Positions 9,781-22,132 are shown, counted from the stretch's first letter. The stretch is DNA of 64,000 nt from Thalassia testudinum (GCA_037157565.1 JAZHRO010000002.1:75132001-75196000); one strand, 5' to 3'. The notes: generated by a model not told the origin, from the letters alone. Made by a program: numbers and translations.

Positions 9781-11163
9781 AACCGTGTTTGAGACGGGTT
9801 TTGGAATAGTACGGTCAATAACGAGTTTCAGATGTTGACTGTTGACTTTGAATGAATTACCTATCTTCGAGTCAGAGACCTGAACAACTCCCTTTGGAAA
9901 TATCTGATCGATAATGAACGGGCCGTTCCATTTCGACCTAAGTTTGCCAGGAAAGAGCTTAAGTCGAGAATCGAATAGCCAGACCTTCTAGTTTGGCTCA
10001 AAGCTCTTGCGGGAAATCAATTGGTCATGAAGAGCTTTGGTCCGAGCCTTATAGATCTTGGCATTTTCATACGCATCATTTCTAAGCTCCTTCAACTCAG
10101 ATAGTTGGAGTTTCCTGGTCTTCCCGGCTAAACTCAAATCTAGATTGCACTGCTTAATTGCCCAGAATGCCCTATGTTCAATTTCTACGGGTAAATGGCA
10201 TACCTTGCCATACACCAGAAGAAACGAAGACATGCTGATGGGCATTTTATGTGCTATACAGTAGGCCCAAAGAGCATCCTCAAGCTTTTGAGTCTAGTCT
10301 TTGTGATTAGGCCTAATCGTTTTCTGCAGAATATTCTTGATCTCCCGATTGGAGATCTCGACCTATCCATTCGTCTGGGGATGGTAAGGTGTGGAGATTT
10401 AGCGATTAACCTCGTATTTTGCCAGCAAATTACGAAACTGGGCATTAGTGAAATGAGTGCCACCATCGCTGATGATGGCCCTCAGAATCCCGAACCGACT
10501 GAAAATGTTCTTCTTGACAAAATCAATGACCACCTTGTGGTCATTGGTTCAGTTGGGAATAGCCTCGATCCACTTGGACACGTAATTAACAGTGACGAGA
10601 ATGTACTGATGTCCAAATGAAGGGAGGAAGGGTCCCATGAAGTCGATGCCCCAAACATCGAAGATTTCAACAAGAAGAATCGGGTTTAGGGGCATCGTAT
10701 CTCTCTTGGTTATGCTCCCAAGTGCTTGGCATCAAAAACACGACCTCGAGAATTCCTGGGCATCCTTGAATAAAGACGGCCAATAGAATCCAGATTGCAA
10801 AATTTTTACAGCCGTCTTTTTCCCGGAGAAGTGTCCACCACACATAGATGCATGGCAGAACTAGGGTATACTCTTGAATTCGTTCTCCAGAATGCATCGG
10901 TGAATAATCTGATCAGAGCCGATGCAGTACAGTTTAGGGTCCTCTCAGAAATAATATTTGGCCTCATATTTGAGTCTATCCCATTGTTGCTTGGTCCAAT
11001 CCTGGGGGATTTGACCAACGGCCAAGTAATTAATGATGTCAGCAAACCACGGGATTTGAACACCTGTAACTGTAAGGATGGTCTTGTCCAGAAAAGTATC
11101 AGCAATCGGAATGTCCGAACGAGAAGAATCACTCGGAAGTCTCGATAGATGATCCGCCACCAC
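9780..11163 (-). pseudogene. Athila integrase (E2), frameshifted
   Basis: Integrase joins retroelement cDNA to host DNA. In element orientation, the RNase H end ([12 protein letters not shown]) leads through a decayed zinc-binding region to the catalytic core. The first Asp is in IDFMG (near 10640), the second in IISDGGTHF (near 10460) and the Glu in QTNGQVEISNREIK (near 10360), so the D,D,E residues are all legible. The C-terminal part (10245-9988) reads ELRNDAYENAKIYKARTKALHD and then a GPF-type segment ending near 9780. Frameshifts and stops (for example after SFEPN) break it into several frames. A related, better-preserved C-terminal piece is at 20528-20854. There is no chromodomain, as expected for Athila. 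Confidence 0.85.
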
Positions 11164-11176
11164 ATTCTATACCCCA

Positions 11177-12647
11177 GATTATCCTTGATTTCAAGATCAA
11201 ATTCTTGAAGTAGAAGGATCCAACGAATAAGCCAGGGTTTGGCATCCTTTTTGGCCAAGAGATGTCTCAAGGTCGAGTGGTCGGTATATATGATGATGTG
11301 AGACCCTAAGAGATAAGCCCTGAATTTCTCCAAAGCAAATACTATGGCTAGTAATTCCTTCTCAATAATAGTGTAATTCCTCTGGGCCTCGTAAAGAGTT
11401 TTACTAGCATAGTAGATGACAAGGGGCTTCCTATCAACTTTCTGACCCAAAACAACCTCGACCGTGTAATTAGAAGCGTCGGTCATGATCTCAAAAAGGG
11501 CTGTCCAAACCGGTGGTTGCAACATTGGAGCACAAGTGACTGCAGTTTTAAGAAAATCAAATGCCTTACGACATGATTCATCGAAATCAAACGGCATTTC
11601 TTTGGCGAGAAGATTGCTCAGAGGACGAGCAACCTTTGAAAAGTCCTTGATGAATCTCCTGTAGAATCCCACATGACCAAGAAATGATTGAATTTGTTTG
11701 ACAGATGTGGGAGGAGGAATTTTAGTGATAGCATCAACCTTAGCTTTATTCACTTCGATTCCCCGTTCAGAGATTACATGACCCAAGACGATGCCTTCTT
11801 GTGTCATGAAATGACTCTTTTCCCAGCTAAGGACCAGTCTTATTTTGATGCATCGTTTAAGAATCATTTCAAGATTAGCTAGACAAGAGTCAAATGATTC
11901 TCCAAAAATAGAGAAATCGTCCATGAATACTTCCATAAACTCTCCCACCATGTCAGAGAATATGGCTAGCATACACCTTTGAAAAGTCGAAGGTGCATTG
12001 CATAAGCCGAATTTCATCCTACGGAAAGTAAAGGTTCCGTAAGGACAGGTTAAAGTCGTTCTTTCTTGATCTTCGGGATGGATAGGAACTTGGTTGTATC
12101 TCGAGTAACCATCAAGGAAACAGAAGTACTTTTGCCGGGTTAATCTTTCCAAGATTTGATCAATGAAGGGCAAAGGAAAATGATCTTTTTTCGTGGCTAT
12201 GTTCAGCTTCCTATAATCGATACAAACCCTCCAAGAGGAAGCTGAACAAGTTATGACAAATTCTCCTTTCTCATTAGTCACAACAGTAATCCCAGCTTTC
12301 TTGGGAACAATCTGCACGGGACTTACCCAAGGACTATCAGAGATCGGATAAATGATTCCTACATCAAGCCACTTAATAATCTCCTTCTTGACCACTTCTC
12401 GCATATTTGGATTTAATCTCGTTTGCATCTGGCGAGAAGGGCAGGATCCATCTTTCAAAAATATTATGTGATTGCAATAAGATGGCTTGATCCCCCTAAG
12501 GTCATGAATAATCCAACCAATTGCCTCCTTGTGTTTCTTCAGGACCTTAATCAGTTTAATCTCCTGCTCCTTTGTTAATTTAGCACTGATAATCACAGGG
12601 AGCGTCTTATGTGGTCCTAAAAACTGATATTTTAGATTCTCAGGCAA
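11177..12647 (-). pseudogene. Athila reverse transcriptase and RNase H (E2)
   Basis: This is the longest intact pol stretch. Numbering from 12647: the RT fingers/palm span about 60-290, with [10 protein letters not shown] near 178 (an Arg where Gly is usual), and FMDD, the RT active site, at 241-244. The RT connection is [18 protein letters not shown]. RNase H starts near 385 with MTDAS carrying the first catalytic Asp and has [11 protein letters not shown] near 455. The frame shifts after about residue 491 (11177), so the downstream integrase is in another frame; the annotated reading to 10806 after that point is out of frame. RT copies genomic RNA into cDNA and RNase H removes the RNA template. 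A stop separates it from the protease part upstream. Confidence 0.92.
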
Positions 12648-12656
12648 TGGTTTTAG

Positions 12657-13544
12657 TTAAAGCTGGGGTGGGTTGATGATTGAAGGTAAGGAAGATGCTG
12701 ATGAAGACTCATAAAGTGGAAGAGGTTGAGAGTGAACAAAATCAATAACCTCTTCAGAAGATGACAGGTCTGCCATAGAGGGTTGCGGGTCCAATTCTTC
12801 ATTAGGGGAGGAACTTTCAAATGCAGAAACCATCATACAAGTCTCAATATTCACATTATCGTCCTCAAGTTCCTTAATAAATCCACAATCCTCGAATTTA
12901 TTAATCGCCTTAAAAATATCCAATTTCATTCTTTGATCCCCAAAGGCGATTTCCATGTTACTGCCTTCATAGTTAATGTTGGCCTTGGCGATGGATAGGA
13001 ACGGATGCCCCAGAATGATGGGTGTGTTCCTCAAATTTTCAAGTACATCCATGTCAAGGATAAGGAAATCTACAGGAAAATAGAAATCTTTAACCTTAAC
13101 AATAACATCTTCAATAATGTCTTGCTGATTTGTGACCGAATGGTCCGCTAACTACAGCGTTACTGAAGTCAGCCGAAGTTCACCTAATCCGAACTTCTTG
13201 TAAAGAGAAGTCGGAATTAGGTTGATGGATGCACCCAAATCCAGCAGTGCTCTATCAAAAGTGTAATCTTCGATGACATAAGAAATCAAAGGAGCACCTG
13301 GATCTCTCTTTTTCTGAGGGAGGTGGTGTAGGATAACAGAACTAGCCTGCTCGGAGAGTACCACCTTCCTTGGAACAGATTCTCTCGACTTACGCTTCTG
13401 TGTACATAAATCCTCTAAAAATTTCGCGTAAGCTGGTATATGCTTGATAGCGTCGAGGAGTGGGATATTGATCTCAACATTCTTGAAAATATGTAGAAGC
13501 TCCTTGTTACTATCAACGGACTTCTTCTTCCTTGATCTAATCAA
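12657..13544 (-). pseudogene. Athila aspartic protease region (E2)
   Basis: Two frames (13544-13152 and 13052-12657) together carry the protease domain. The active-site motif DLGAS is in LLDLGASINLIPTSLYKKFGLG, and the flap/second half reads NTPIILGHPFLSIAKANINYEG. Before the protease is a basic CTQKRKSRE segment; after it is an acidic linker towards RT. The usual T/S is L in DLGAS, which is also seen in plant Athila proteases. A stop near 13150 separates the halves. The enzyme cleaves the Gag-Pol polyprotein. Confidence 0.85.
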
Positions 13545-13559
13545 GGCCTCAGGAAAAGG

Positions 13560-15450
13560 AACATGAGTCGGATCTTCGGAATTAGGTTCCTGAGCCTTGA
13601 TTTCTTCTCCAGAGTTCTCCTTTCTTTCCTCAGGTCCTTCAGGATTTGGTAAATTAGAATAGTGTGGTCATGGTTCCTGAGTTTGTTTACCACTCCTCAA
13701 GGTAACAGAATTAGTAAATGCATACGGGTTTGGGTCTTGGGGAGGGTTAGGAAGGATTGGAGGGGCTTCATTAGCCAAGAACCGTTGATTTACGTAAGAA
13801 GAAGAAGAGGAAGGACCCTACTCAACCACCTGAGCATGTGCGTGAGGGTCCCTCTGATTCTCGTACCCATGGGTTTGATTTCCCGGATTCAGGATATTAC
13901 GTAGGTTGGGTACGGGTTGAGATGGTAGAGATCTGGGTTTACGAGAATTAGCTATGAGCCCGGTTTGCAAGTTGTCCAGTGAGGTTTTCATTGGTTGCAT
14001 GAGCTGGAGCATAGATCCTTTCATCTCTACCATTTGTCGGTTCAAATCAGCCTACCCTACAAGTTGACGGGCGTTCCAAGCTGGCTGCTTGACCTGATTT
14101 GGGAGCAACTGAGTATAAACATGATCCTGACTCATTGGTTGTTGTGGAGCATAGTTGCTAGGTCAGAATTGGGTCTGCTGCCTCGGGTTTTTCCAGGAGA
14201 AGTTAGGGTGGTTTCTCCAACCCGAATCATAAGCATTGGAGTAAGGGTTGGATCTAACATTCTCCTGTACAACACAAACATCCTCATAGGGTGAGGATGG
14301 AGAGAAAGAAAGGGAAGGATTAGAGAAACTGGGATCAAAGGCCCCAGTTTGGAACCCGTGGGGTTCCGAATAATGCTGGCTTGTAGGTTGAGCCGCATCA
14401 AGTTGATTCACAAACTTCCATCCAGAAGGAGCTCGCGATGAATGGAATCCCAAATTCAGGGATTGAGAGGATCGAGAGTTGTTCATTGAGCTTCCAGCCA
14501 TCCACTCCTTTATTCTCTTAGTTACCAAGTCCACCTTATCAAGTTTCTTACAAATCAATTCCATATCGAATGAATGAGAGTCATGGACTTCATTAACATT
14601 CGATTTGGACTGCTGGGACCAGTTAAAAGTATCCATGGAGGCATGATTGATCGAATTCTCGCTCATCTCCTCAAACAAATTGTGCGCGCTATTAGCATCT
14701 TTGTTGAGGAAATTGCCTCTGCGAGAAGCGTCCACGTGATTTCTGAGTTGCTCAGTCAACCCGTGGTAGAAGATCTACATGAGTTGCCATTTCGGCACCT
14801 CGTGGTGTGGACACCTTCGCAATAAGTCCTAGAATCGCTCCCAGGCAACATGAAACTGCTCTCCCAGCTGCTGCGTGAAGGTAGTAATTGCTCGTCTCAA
14901 AGCATTGGTACGCCCGATAGGGAAGAATTTCTTCAGGAAGGCCGATTGCAAATCATTCCAAGTTGCAATTGGCCTTCCTATAGTCTTGTACCAATGAGCA
15001 GCTTTATCCTTAAGAGAGTGGGGGAAGAACCTCATAATCATTTGCTCCTCATTCACGTTTCGTGCCTTGGTGGTTTGGACCAAAGTGGTCAAGTCTTCCA
15101 AGTGCTGAAACGGGTCTTCAAAGCTAAGCCCATGGAAATGTTTGATAAGGCTTAACACCTGGGGCTTGATTTCTACGTCTCTGGCAGGAATCTGGACGTC
15201 GAGACGTTCCTCGTAATTTGAAGGATCGTAAAAATCCTTCAAGGGCTAAGGGCCCTGCATTCTCTGGAACCATTCTTGCATTCTCTGCATTTGTTCCAGC
15301 TGCCTTTGAAATACTTCCTGTGGATCCTGAGGTAGAGGAGGCTATTGATCGGCCATGGGATCAATTTGGTCAAAATCTAATCTACGCCTCCTAGAATACT
15401 CTAGTGGTCCTTCCAATCGGGGATTCAATGACCTCCTTCCCAGTATAAAC
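13560..15450 (-). pseudogene. Athila Gag (E2), broken by stops
   Basis: Gag forms the particle that packages the RNA. In element orientation the frame is open from near 15450, passes an ATG at 15357 (MADQ, followed at once by TAG), a Gln/Met-rich coil, then the Gag core KDFYDPSNYEERLD (15242) to HWYKTIGRPIATWNDLQSAFLKKFFP, a Ty3-type retrotransposon Gag signature. Next are HGLTEQLRNHVD and a Ser/Asn/Pro-rich tail with WRNHPNFSWKNPRQQ (near 14180), which is typical of Athila Gag. At least five in-frame stops break it. No CCHC knuckle is seen. Confidence 0.85.
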
Positions 15451-16652
15451 TAGGAAAAGGTTGGAAGAATTGGGGATAAGAACCTTACAGCACAACAAAA
15501 CAAGCCTGTCCTTAAGTGGGGTAGCCTAAGGATCTACAGACTCTCAGAACCTGCCTTAAGATTATAGATAATTTACTCTGCTTGCGTCTGCTCAATCCAA
15601 CCAGTTAGAAGGAGGGACTGGGGAGAAGGTTCTTCCTTTGGCTTGAGCCTCCGGTTCCTAGTGTACCCCCCAGCCACGGTCGTTTGATGCTACTCCCATA
15701 GCTAGACATCAGATTGATCAGTACAAGCAGGTTAATCGTAAATAATCTCAGACTGGACCCTGAAGAGCAAATCAGTCCTTAAACCCAATGTCTACTCGAT
15801 TTTATTGAGGCCTGGGATTGTAGTGCTTATGGAATGTGGTGGGCCCTTAAAATGGGTTGTGCCCTTAATGATCAATTGAGTATGTGTAAGTGCGTGCACA
15901 ACAAGGGTTTTCAAGCAAGATTATTTGTGATGAGTAGATTTTAATGTTCAAATCTTGCTTAAGTAGCTTTTAGGGTTTAAAATTAGGTTTAATTCAATCA
16001 AGTTTGAGGTAAACCAGGTTTTCAAGCACGGGTGAAGATTGCTTTCCTTTTGAAATCAGAAATAAAGTGGAGTGCTTGGTATGAACCTAGATTGAAAACC
16101 CTAAAAGGAAGCTACTTGGTGAGTTGATTTTAGGTTGAGTGGTGCAGCCCAAACAACTCAAACAATTAGCCACAATTGCACCACTGAGTTAGGCACACAA
16201 AAATGATTAACCTAGAATGATTTCTACTCTTTTATTTTTTGATTTATGTGTACCGATTCCACAAATCAGAATCTGATTGAGTAGAACAAAATCAATTAGG
16301 TTAAGTGCCTTGAATGTGGGTGTATGTTGAATTACCCTACAAAAATATCTTTTTATTTTTTTTATATGCGAGGGTGAAATGAATGTGGGTGAAAATCCAA
16401 ACAACCAAACTAATCCTAAGATTTATGCAAACACCTAGGTTAATTGGAATTTGAATTTAATGTGATGAAATGAAATCTATGGAGGGGGAAAAATGGGGAG
16501 CACTTACAGTCGTTTTCAACTGCACTTTACTCTGATCTACCGCTTGACGATTCCTGATAGAGGTATTTGCAAAACAATAGATACGAGATAAAGCAAGTTA
16601 GAAAATAGTAAGGTGCATGAAATGCGAAAAGAAGATCGAAAAATCGTTGCCT
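15451..16652 (-). other. E2 5' leader
   Basis: No gene. It lies between the primer site and gag. The 15601-15720 block closely matches the leaders of E1 and E3. A hairpin-forming segment with GAGTTG/CAACTC arms and core GGTGCAGCCC lies at 16121-16159 and recurs in E1 and E3. Confidence 0.65.
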
Positions 16653-16669
16653 CCCCGGCAACGGCGCCA
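16653..16669 (-). other. E2 primer-binding site (tRNA-Asp)
   Basis: The plus strand reads CCCCGGCAACGGCGCCA, identical to the 3' end of plant tRNA-Asp(GTC) with CCA. It lies 3 bases from the LTR edge (TGTTGAATG at 16673). Confidence 0.95.
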
Positions 16670-16672
16670 AAA

Positions 16673-18317
16673 TGTTGAATGTCGGATGACTACACTATTT
16701 GAATTGGATTTGAAAAACCCGTCGTTGTAGTTCGAGTCGCAAAGAAATTCGTTCAACAAATAAAATTTATACCGAAAAATCTGTAATGAAATTCCAGGTC
16801 GAACACAGGGAGGCTACGTCGATCAAAATTCGTAATTATATTTTTATGATTTTGTTTAAAGGGCGAAATAATCACAATGGAATCAATATAGATAATAAGA
16901 GAGAGAGAAAGAACAACCACTTGATATTGCATAATGTTTTTACAACTAAGAAAGCGAGAAATGATTACACTAGAAAGCGAGAAATTATTACAACTCGAAA
17001 GCAGGAAAATTCTACTCTAGAAAGCAGTAAAAAGAATGGGAGAGAGAAGTTATCCTCCTCGACGATTGCTTGGAGGACGAGCCGGACTAGACAATGCCTA
17101 GAAGACGAGGAACAGAGCAGGAAGGAGGACGAAGAGGAGGAACGGGAATGAGGCATCATGTTGTCGTCGTCGCAGGATCCGTTTCCAGAATGGGGGCGAA
17201 AACTTGGTTTTAGCTCTTGAGGAGCATCCCGGGTGTGGGATAAGCTTCTCTTAAGCTTTGGAGAGGGAGAGAGAAGAAGGAAGGGATGAGAAATCCGTAT
17301 GGTAGGGGTATCCTTTTATAGTTGCATGGAGTGGGGGCATTTTGGACATTACAACATTAAAAACATTAATTCAGGACCTTTAGTGTCGGATTTATCCGTT
17401 ACTAAAGGCCTGAACGTAGTAGACGTGCACGTGCCCCTTCTCCTTCACCCTCTCAATGCCTTCACACGACCGCGCATGCTCAGCCATCCGATCAAGAGAT
17501 CGGACGGCTTAAATCGCCCTTGCCAGTGCTGCTTGCCCGCGTGCGATTAGGCGTTTGCGTTGCGTGTTTGATCGCGTGTGGGCGCTATCGATCGATCTGC
17601 GCCACTCGATGCGAATCGTGCGGCTCCAATTGTGCGCTCGCATGTAGCAGCTACGGGATTGAATGCGCGTCGCGTGCTCGTGCAACACGCTTGACCACTG
17701 CACTATGCATGGGCTTGTGTCGTGGGGATGATTTTGCGCGTGCTTGCTTACGGCCATTGGATCAAGATCCAATGGCCCAGATTGCACGTTGGAGACTCTT
17801 TAGAGTGGCAGCGGCAGTCCTGAGGGCCGGTTGGGCGGCTGGGATGGTGCCACGTGGCACCATCTTAGCTGTCCTTCTTGTAAGTGTTGTAGATGGTGCC
17901 ACAGGTGTTGGATTGGACCAATTTTTGTGCCATTAGGCTGCGATCATTGTTTCGAACCCATCCATGCGACCGAATTTTTCGTCTGAGGTGCGGATTAACA
18001 CCATCTTGGCCCTTGATCTTTAGGGTTCCTCGGTCTCTATCTGGTGCTACGGATGTCCGATCAAGGTGATCTTGAAGTCTTTTAACTCCAATCGTTGCCC
18101 TAATCAGATTCGTACGATTAGATCTTCGATCCGAGGCCCCAATTTAAAAGTCGCCCTGTCCCTAACCAGAAAAGGAGACAATTACTATACAATTTATACA
18201 ACTTGACCTAAATGCATGATTATGCATGTTATGCACTATTTACAATGTATAATGCTAATGTGACACTAAGAACATGCATTAATAGACATTTTAGGTTAAT
18301 CAGATGTATACACATCA
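16673..18317 (-). repeat. E2 5' LTR
   Basis: 1645 bp, TG...CA (TGTTGAATG at 16673, CACATCA ending 18317). Its outer ~940 bp align with the partial 3' LTR at 7358-8306. In element orientation: an AT-rich start; U3 with ATCGGACGGCT and GGCCATTGGATC inverted repeats; a tRNA-like segment (17715-17650); a CTTTAGTGnCGG hairpin (17407-17378); a TATA box (17320-17314, ACTATAAAAGGA); and a GTCGTCCTCC-rich R/U5. The end, CATTCAACA, is homologous to the E3 LTR end. Confidence 0.92.
17314..17320 (-). promoter_or_regulatory. TATA box of E2 5' LTR
   Basis: The minus strand reads GCAACTATAAAAGGA around this position, the same as at 55982 and 61962 in E3. This conservation between separate elements supports it as the Pol II promoter. 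Confidence 0.7.
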
Positions 18318-19321
18318 TCTAATAAATCAGAATGTACAATTTTCAAACAAATAGCTTTGAAATATCAGCTCATCTCTGTAAATGAATTCACAACTGGATC
18401 TGGTAGCACTCCATGAATAGCTAGTGGGAACAAGACTGGCATGTAAACGTGACTGTCATGACTCTTTAGCCCACTAATTTTTTTTGAGCCTCATTTACAC
18501 ATTGAGAAAGTTGTGAAGAATAACCATCTGGCACCCATACTTCTTTCAAGAAGGTGAAAATTTTCTCTTGTTAATCATTATTTAAGCTGTAAATAGCTTT
18601 CAGAAAGTCATAACTACCATCTTCTTTTTCAATAACATGTAACTCTGGACAAATGCCTAAAGTTATCATGTCTTTTCTTGTTTTCATTGTATCCTTTGAA
18701 CATTAGTTAAGTTGAACACATCCAAAATGTTGTCCATAATATTTTTCTCAATATTCATCACATCAAGATTATGTCGGATAGTTACATCTTTCCAATACGG
18801 GAGTTCCATGAAGAAAATGGGATTCTTTTTAAAACTCGTATGTTTCAAAGGTATTTGATCTTTCTTGAATAGATGACTTAATCATATGTTGCCAAGTTGT
18901 TGTAATTTCTTCATTACTTGAAAACCTGACAACCTTACTGAATTTGTACTTACCTTATTCCTCGGATTCTTGGAAGAATACCGACAAGTTTTACTGTCGA
19001 ATTTGTCCTTAAACACTGCAGTTCACCATTTGTGCTCAATAGGTAGGAATCTATGGTGTCCCAATAACATAACTTGTTGCTTTCAGGTAGTTGAAGATGA
19101 TGAATGTCATCCATACATACTGGACAAGCAGACTTTCCCTTTGTACTCCACCCCGACAAATTTGCATATGCGGGGAAGTCATTAATGGTTCACAATAATG
19201 TAGTATGCATATTAAAGAATTCTTTTCTGTGTGCATCATATGTATGAATGCTGTTATACCACAACAGTTTCAATTCATCTATCAATGGTTGAAGATAAAC
19301 ATCAATTGCATTTCCTGGCTG
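18318..19321 (-). pseudogene. CACTA transposase (TNP2-type), later part
   Basis: Minus-strand readings include PGNAIDVYLQPLIDELKLLW (19320 on), NDFPAYANLSGWSTKGKSACPVC (near 19170) and, further left, ELPYWKD, RHNLDVM.IEKN, VPDGYSSQL and GLKSHDSHVY-like segments down to 18400. These are hallmarks of the plant TNP2 transposase family. Frameshifts and stops are frequent. E2 cuts the frame at 18318, and the C-terminal rest lies outside the window. The protein would bind and cut CACTA termini; this copy cannot be active. Confidence 0.9.
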
Positions 19322-20507
19322 TAAATTCATCAGAAACACTGTCACAACAGAGCAACTCCTTTGAGGAGCTACAACGTGCACAAGAAGGAGTGGTTGGCCA
19401 TGAGGAGCTCACCAGAGGTGGTTGGCTTCGGGCCGCATCTGGCGGTGGTGGCAGCGCTACGTAGGGTGGTCGGAGATGGTGGGATGGAGGAGTGGAAGGT
19501 GGTGGGTGGCGGTAGGCTATAGCTCTGTTTGCTACTGAAGTTCGTTGAGAGTAGAGCAGCACGGGTGGGCAGAGGCGAGTGAGGGGTGCACTGGTGCTAG
19601 GCGGTGACATGCGTGGGTCATGTGTGACAGAGAGGAGGCACAGTGGCGGTTGGTCGGAGAGGCGGAGGTGAGAACGGCACTGATGCATGGTGGACCAGAG
19701 GTGTGCAAGTTGCACGTGGTGCGTTGATGCGTGTGTAAGTGGGCACCCTGGGGGTGGTGGTTGGTGGCGGCCTGCTACCGAGGAGGGCACGGTTAGGGGG
19801 CAGGAGTGGTGTTGATGATCTTGCAAGGTGGAGGAGGTGGGTTCCTTGAGGACGGAGAAGAAAAGGAAGAAGATGAAGAAGAATAATTGTGCGACCTTCA
19901 GGCACATGCTCACGGTGAGCTGCATAAGTCATTGGTGGCGTGGCGGTTTGTCACCCCACCTGCCTACGGTGGTGTGAACTTGTGCACACGGTTGAGGCCA
20001 GCGGTGATGGAGCGGGTGAGAGTTTGAACTCTTTGCACAGTGTTGGAGTGGGGTGGAGGCCTCCATCAGCACGGTTGTAGGAGGCTTCTTCTTATACTTC
20101 AAGGAAGGTGGAGAAGGAGATGGAGCATCGGCCATTAATGCTAGATCTAGCATTCACAACCATGAAAGCAGCAATGAAGGTGCGGTCTTGCAGCTGTTGA
20201 AGAAGAAAAGGTGAATAATCAAATAAAAGTTAATAAGGGTTATTTATGTACAACTCCTCACACAACACTCTTAATCTTATTTCAATGCATGTAATGTGTG
20301 TATGAATGCAAATTAAATTATAACTGTCCTATGTAATGCATGCTATCTTAATTAAGTTCTAAATCTTATTTACACATGAATAAAATATGAATAAAAGTAG
20401 AATTAAACTAAATTATTTATATACTAGTGTATGCTATGTATATATTACTATTAATCTAGTGTCTAGGTATTTTCATATTAAATTATCCCATAAATGTGGG
20501 CTCATCA
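19322..20507 (-). repeat. LTR in minus orientation (composite, left arm)
   Basis: The inner end is CTCATCA at 20507 (TGATGAGCCC in LTR orientation), preceded by a CATGGGG purine tract (complement of 20508-20521), so this is a 3' LTR of a minus-strand element. The outer end is uncertain. It is GC-rich in 19340-20150; the long minus-strand ORFs there are LTR sequence, not genes. Confidence 0.6.
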
Positions 20508-20527
20508 AATGACCCCATGCTTAGTTT

Positions 20528-20854
20528 TTGGAGTTGAGGAATGATACTTATGACACCTCCCAAGCTTATAAAAAGAGAACTAAGGCCTTGCATGATAAGT
20601 ATATCTTTAAAAAGACTTTTGAGCCGAACCAACAAGTCTGGCTTTTCAATTCTGGACTTAAGCTTTTTCCAGGAAAATTGAAATCTTGTTGGGATGGGCC
20701 ATACATAATCACTAGAGTATTTCTACATGGGGCTGTGGAGATCAAGAGCCCCTCCTCTTCAGCAACACCCTTTACTGTCAACGACCATCGTTTGAAACTG
20801 TACATTACTTTGAATGACTATCTGGTTGATGAGGTCACTCTCGAGGAGCCTTAG
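20528..20854 (+). pseudogene. Athila integrase C-terminal fragment
   Basis: A 109-residue open frame begins abruptly at the composite junction, with ELRNDTYDTSQAYKKRTKALHDKY at the start and FNSGLKLFPGKLKSCWDGPYIITRV, then a VNDHRLKLY end. It matches the C-terminal domain of the E2 integrase (10130-9790) and lacks the catalytic core. It is not a separate gene. Confidence 0.9.
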
Positions 20855-22132
20855 CTTCTTTCATTCTCCACTTTAGGTAGCAACTTCCCTTGGCTATTTT
20901 ACTTCCAATGAGGACATTGTTTGAACCAGGCATGGGGGGATATGACCTGAGGCATCTATTTATAGCATGTATACATATTGCATTCATACATTCATATTGC
21001 ATTGAAAAGAAAAAGTTTTAATTTATTGATCTTAATTGGTTAGTTCCAGCAATTTCTATAGATGAGTTTACTTAAAGTTTTGGGCTAAAATGAATGATGA
21101 CATAAGACCTTAAGTGTCTTACCTATGGAGATAAGTGAGAGTTACTACCTTTAGGTTCCTAGGGCTCTGAGAGCTTAAAAGTCTGAGTATCAGTTAAGAT
21201 GAAGATTATTCCTCAAGTGGTTGAGGATGTTGCAAAGCAAAGGTATTAAATCAAGAACTTTGGAAGTATTGGATACCCTTGTCTTTTCTTGTGTTTGTGG
21301 GTCTTGGTAACCTAAGCATCCAACCTTACACACACTATGGTCTTATGTAGAATGCATAATAAAATTATCACCGTTCTTGAAAAAAATTTGGTTCTCTCGG
21401 TTCTAACTTAAAAGAATCTTGAAAACATAACTTGATTGGATGAGTTCCTACCGCATAAGAGGTGGAGTATATACTCACCTTGATGATGTGATGATAACAT
21501 GTCACCTCCTTGATGCTTGTCTCTTAGAATATTCATCCTACTAGGGGCACGTAAGTGCATTGTGTGGTTCAGGTATCATGGGTAGCCCTATCTCGAAGTG
21601 CCGATTGCCATAGGCCTGAATTCACTTAAGAAAACCATGGGTGGCTTTATCTCGAAGTGTCGATTGCCTTGGTTTCTTGAGGTCGTCATGGGCGATGCTA
21701 TCTCGAAGCATGGAAAGCCAAACACCCTTTCGAGTTTGGTGATTGGGACAATGAATTCGACATAAAGCATGTTGATAGCTGATCCAAGGTTGGATTGAGA
21801 GGAAAAAAAAATCGCTTCTTGTTGGCAATCATACCAACACAATTTAAGTCATCAGCAGACTGAATCAATACCATTTGTACTTATGCACGGATGCCAACAA
21901 ATTTTAGGTAAACTCGGGAGTCTGAGAAACCTCTGTCGGTGACCCAAATCCCACGTTGACCAGGTTTGCATCTTAATGAGTACTTGAATACCTTAAGATC
22001 TAGAGCTGTAACTCAAACTACTCTTTAGAAGTGAGGTATGTTTAGGCATCCTGATGGTTAAATCTGGCCTAGAACTTAGGAATTCTTCATAAATGTTGCT
22101 AGGGACTAGCAAAAACTAGGCATGAAGACATT
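20855..22132 (+). other. 3' noncoding region of the composite's plus-strand element
   Basis: No gene. It begins with hairpin CAATGAGGACATTG (20906-20919) and purine tract GGCATGGGGGGA (20929-20940), and ends with hairpin TTGCTAG/CTAGCAA (22096-22112) and a decayed purine tract before the LTR. Between them are three tandem units (21577-21720), each with a CATGGG start and a shared TCTCGAAG. Confidence 0.65.

Larger units (their letters stand above)
7358..18317 (-). mobile_element. E2: Athila-type Ty3/gypsy retrotransposon with gag-pol
   Basis: On the minus strand: 5' LTR (18317-16673), tRNA-Asp primer site (16669-16653), leader, gag, protease, RT, RNase H, integrase, 3' noncoding region, purine tract (8317-8307) and 3' LTR (from 8306), which is interrupted at 7358 by a Tekay LTR. 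The pol order PR-RT-RH-INT defines Ty3/gypsy. The tRNA-Asp primer, the [11 protein letters not shown] motif and the protein sequence fit Athila. Stops and at least one frameshift break the frame, so this copy is dead, though the RT, RNase H and integrase catalytic residues are still readable. It is inserted in a CACTA transposase at 18318 (candidate TSD TCTAA at 18318-18322; the other side is outside the window). Confidence 0.92.

Noticed and set aside
19302..19925. 207-residue Pro/Ser/His-rich ORF
   Set aside because: Starts in CACTA sequence, crosses the insertion border and continues in an LTR.
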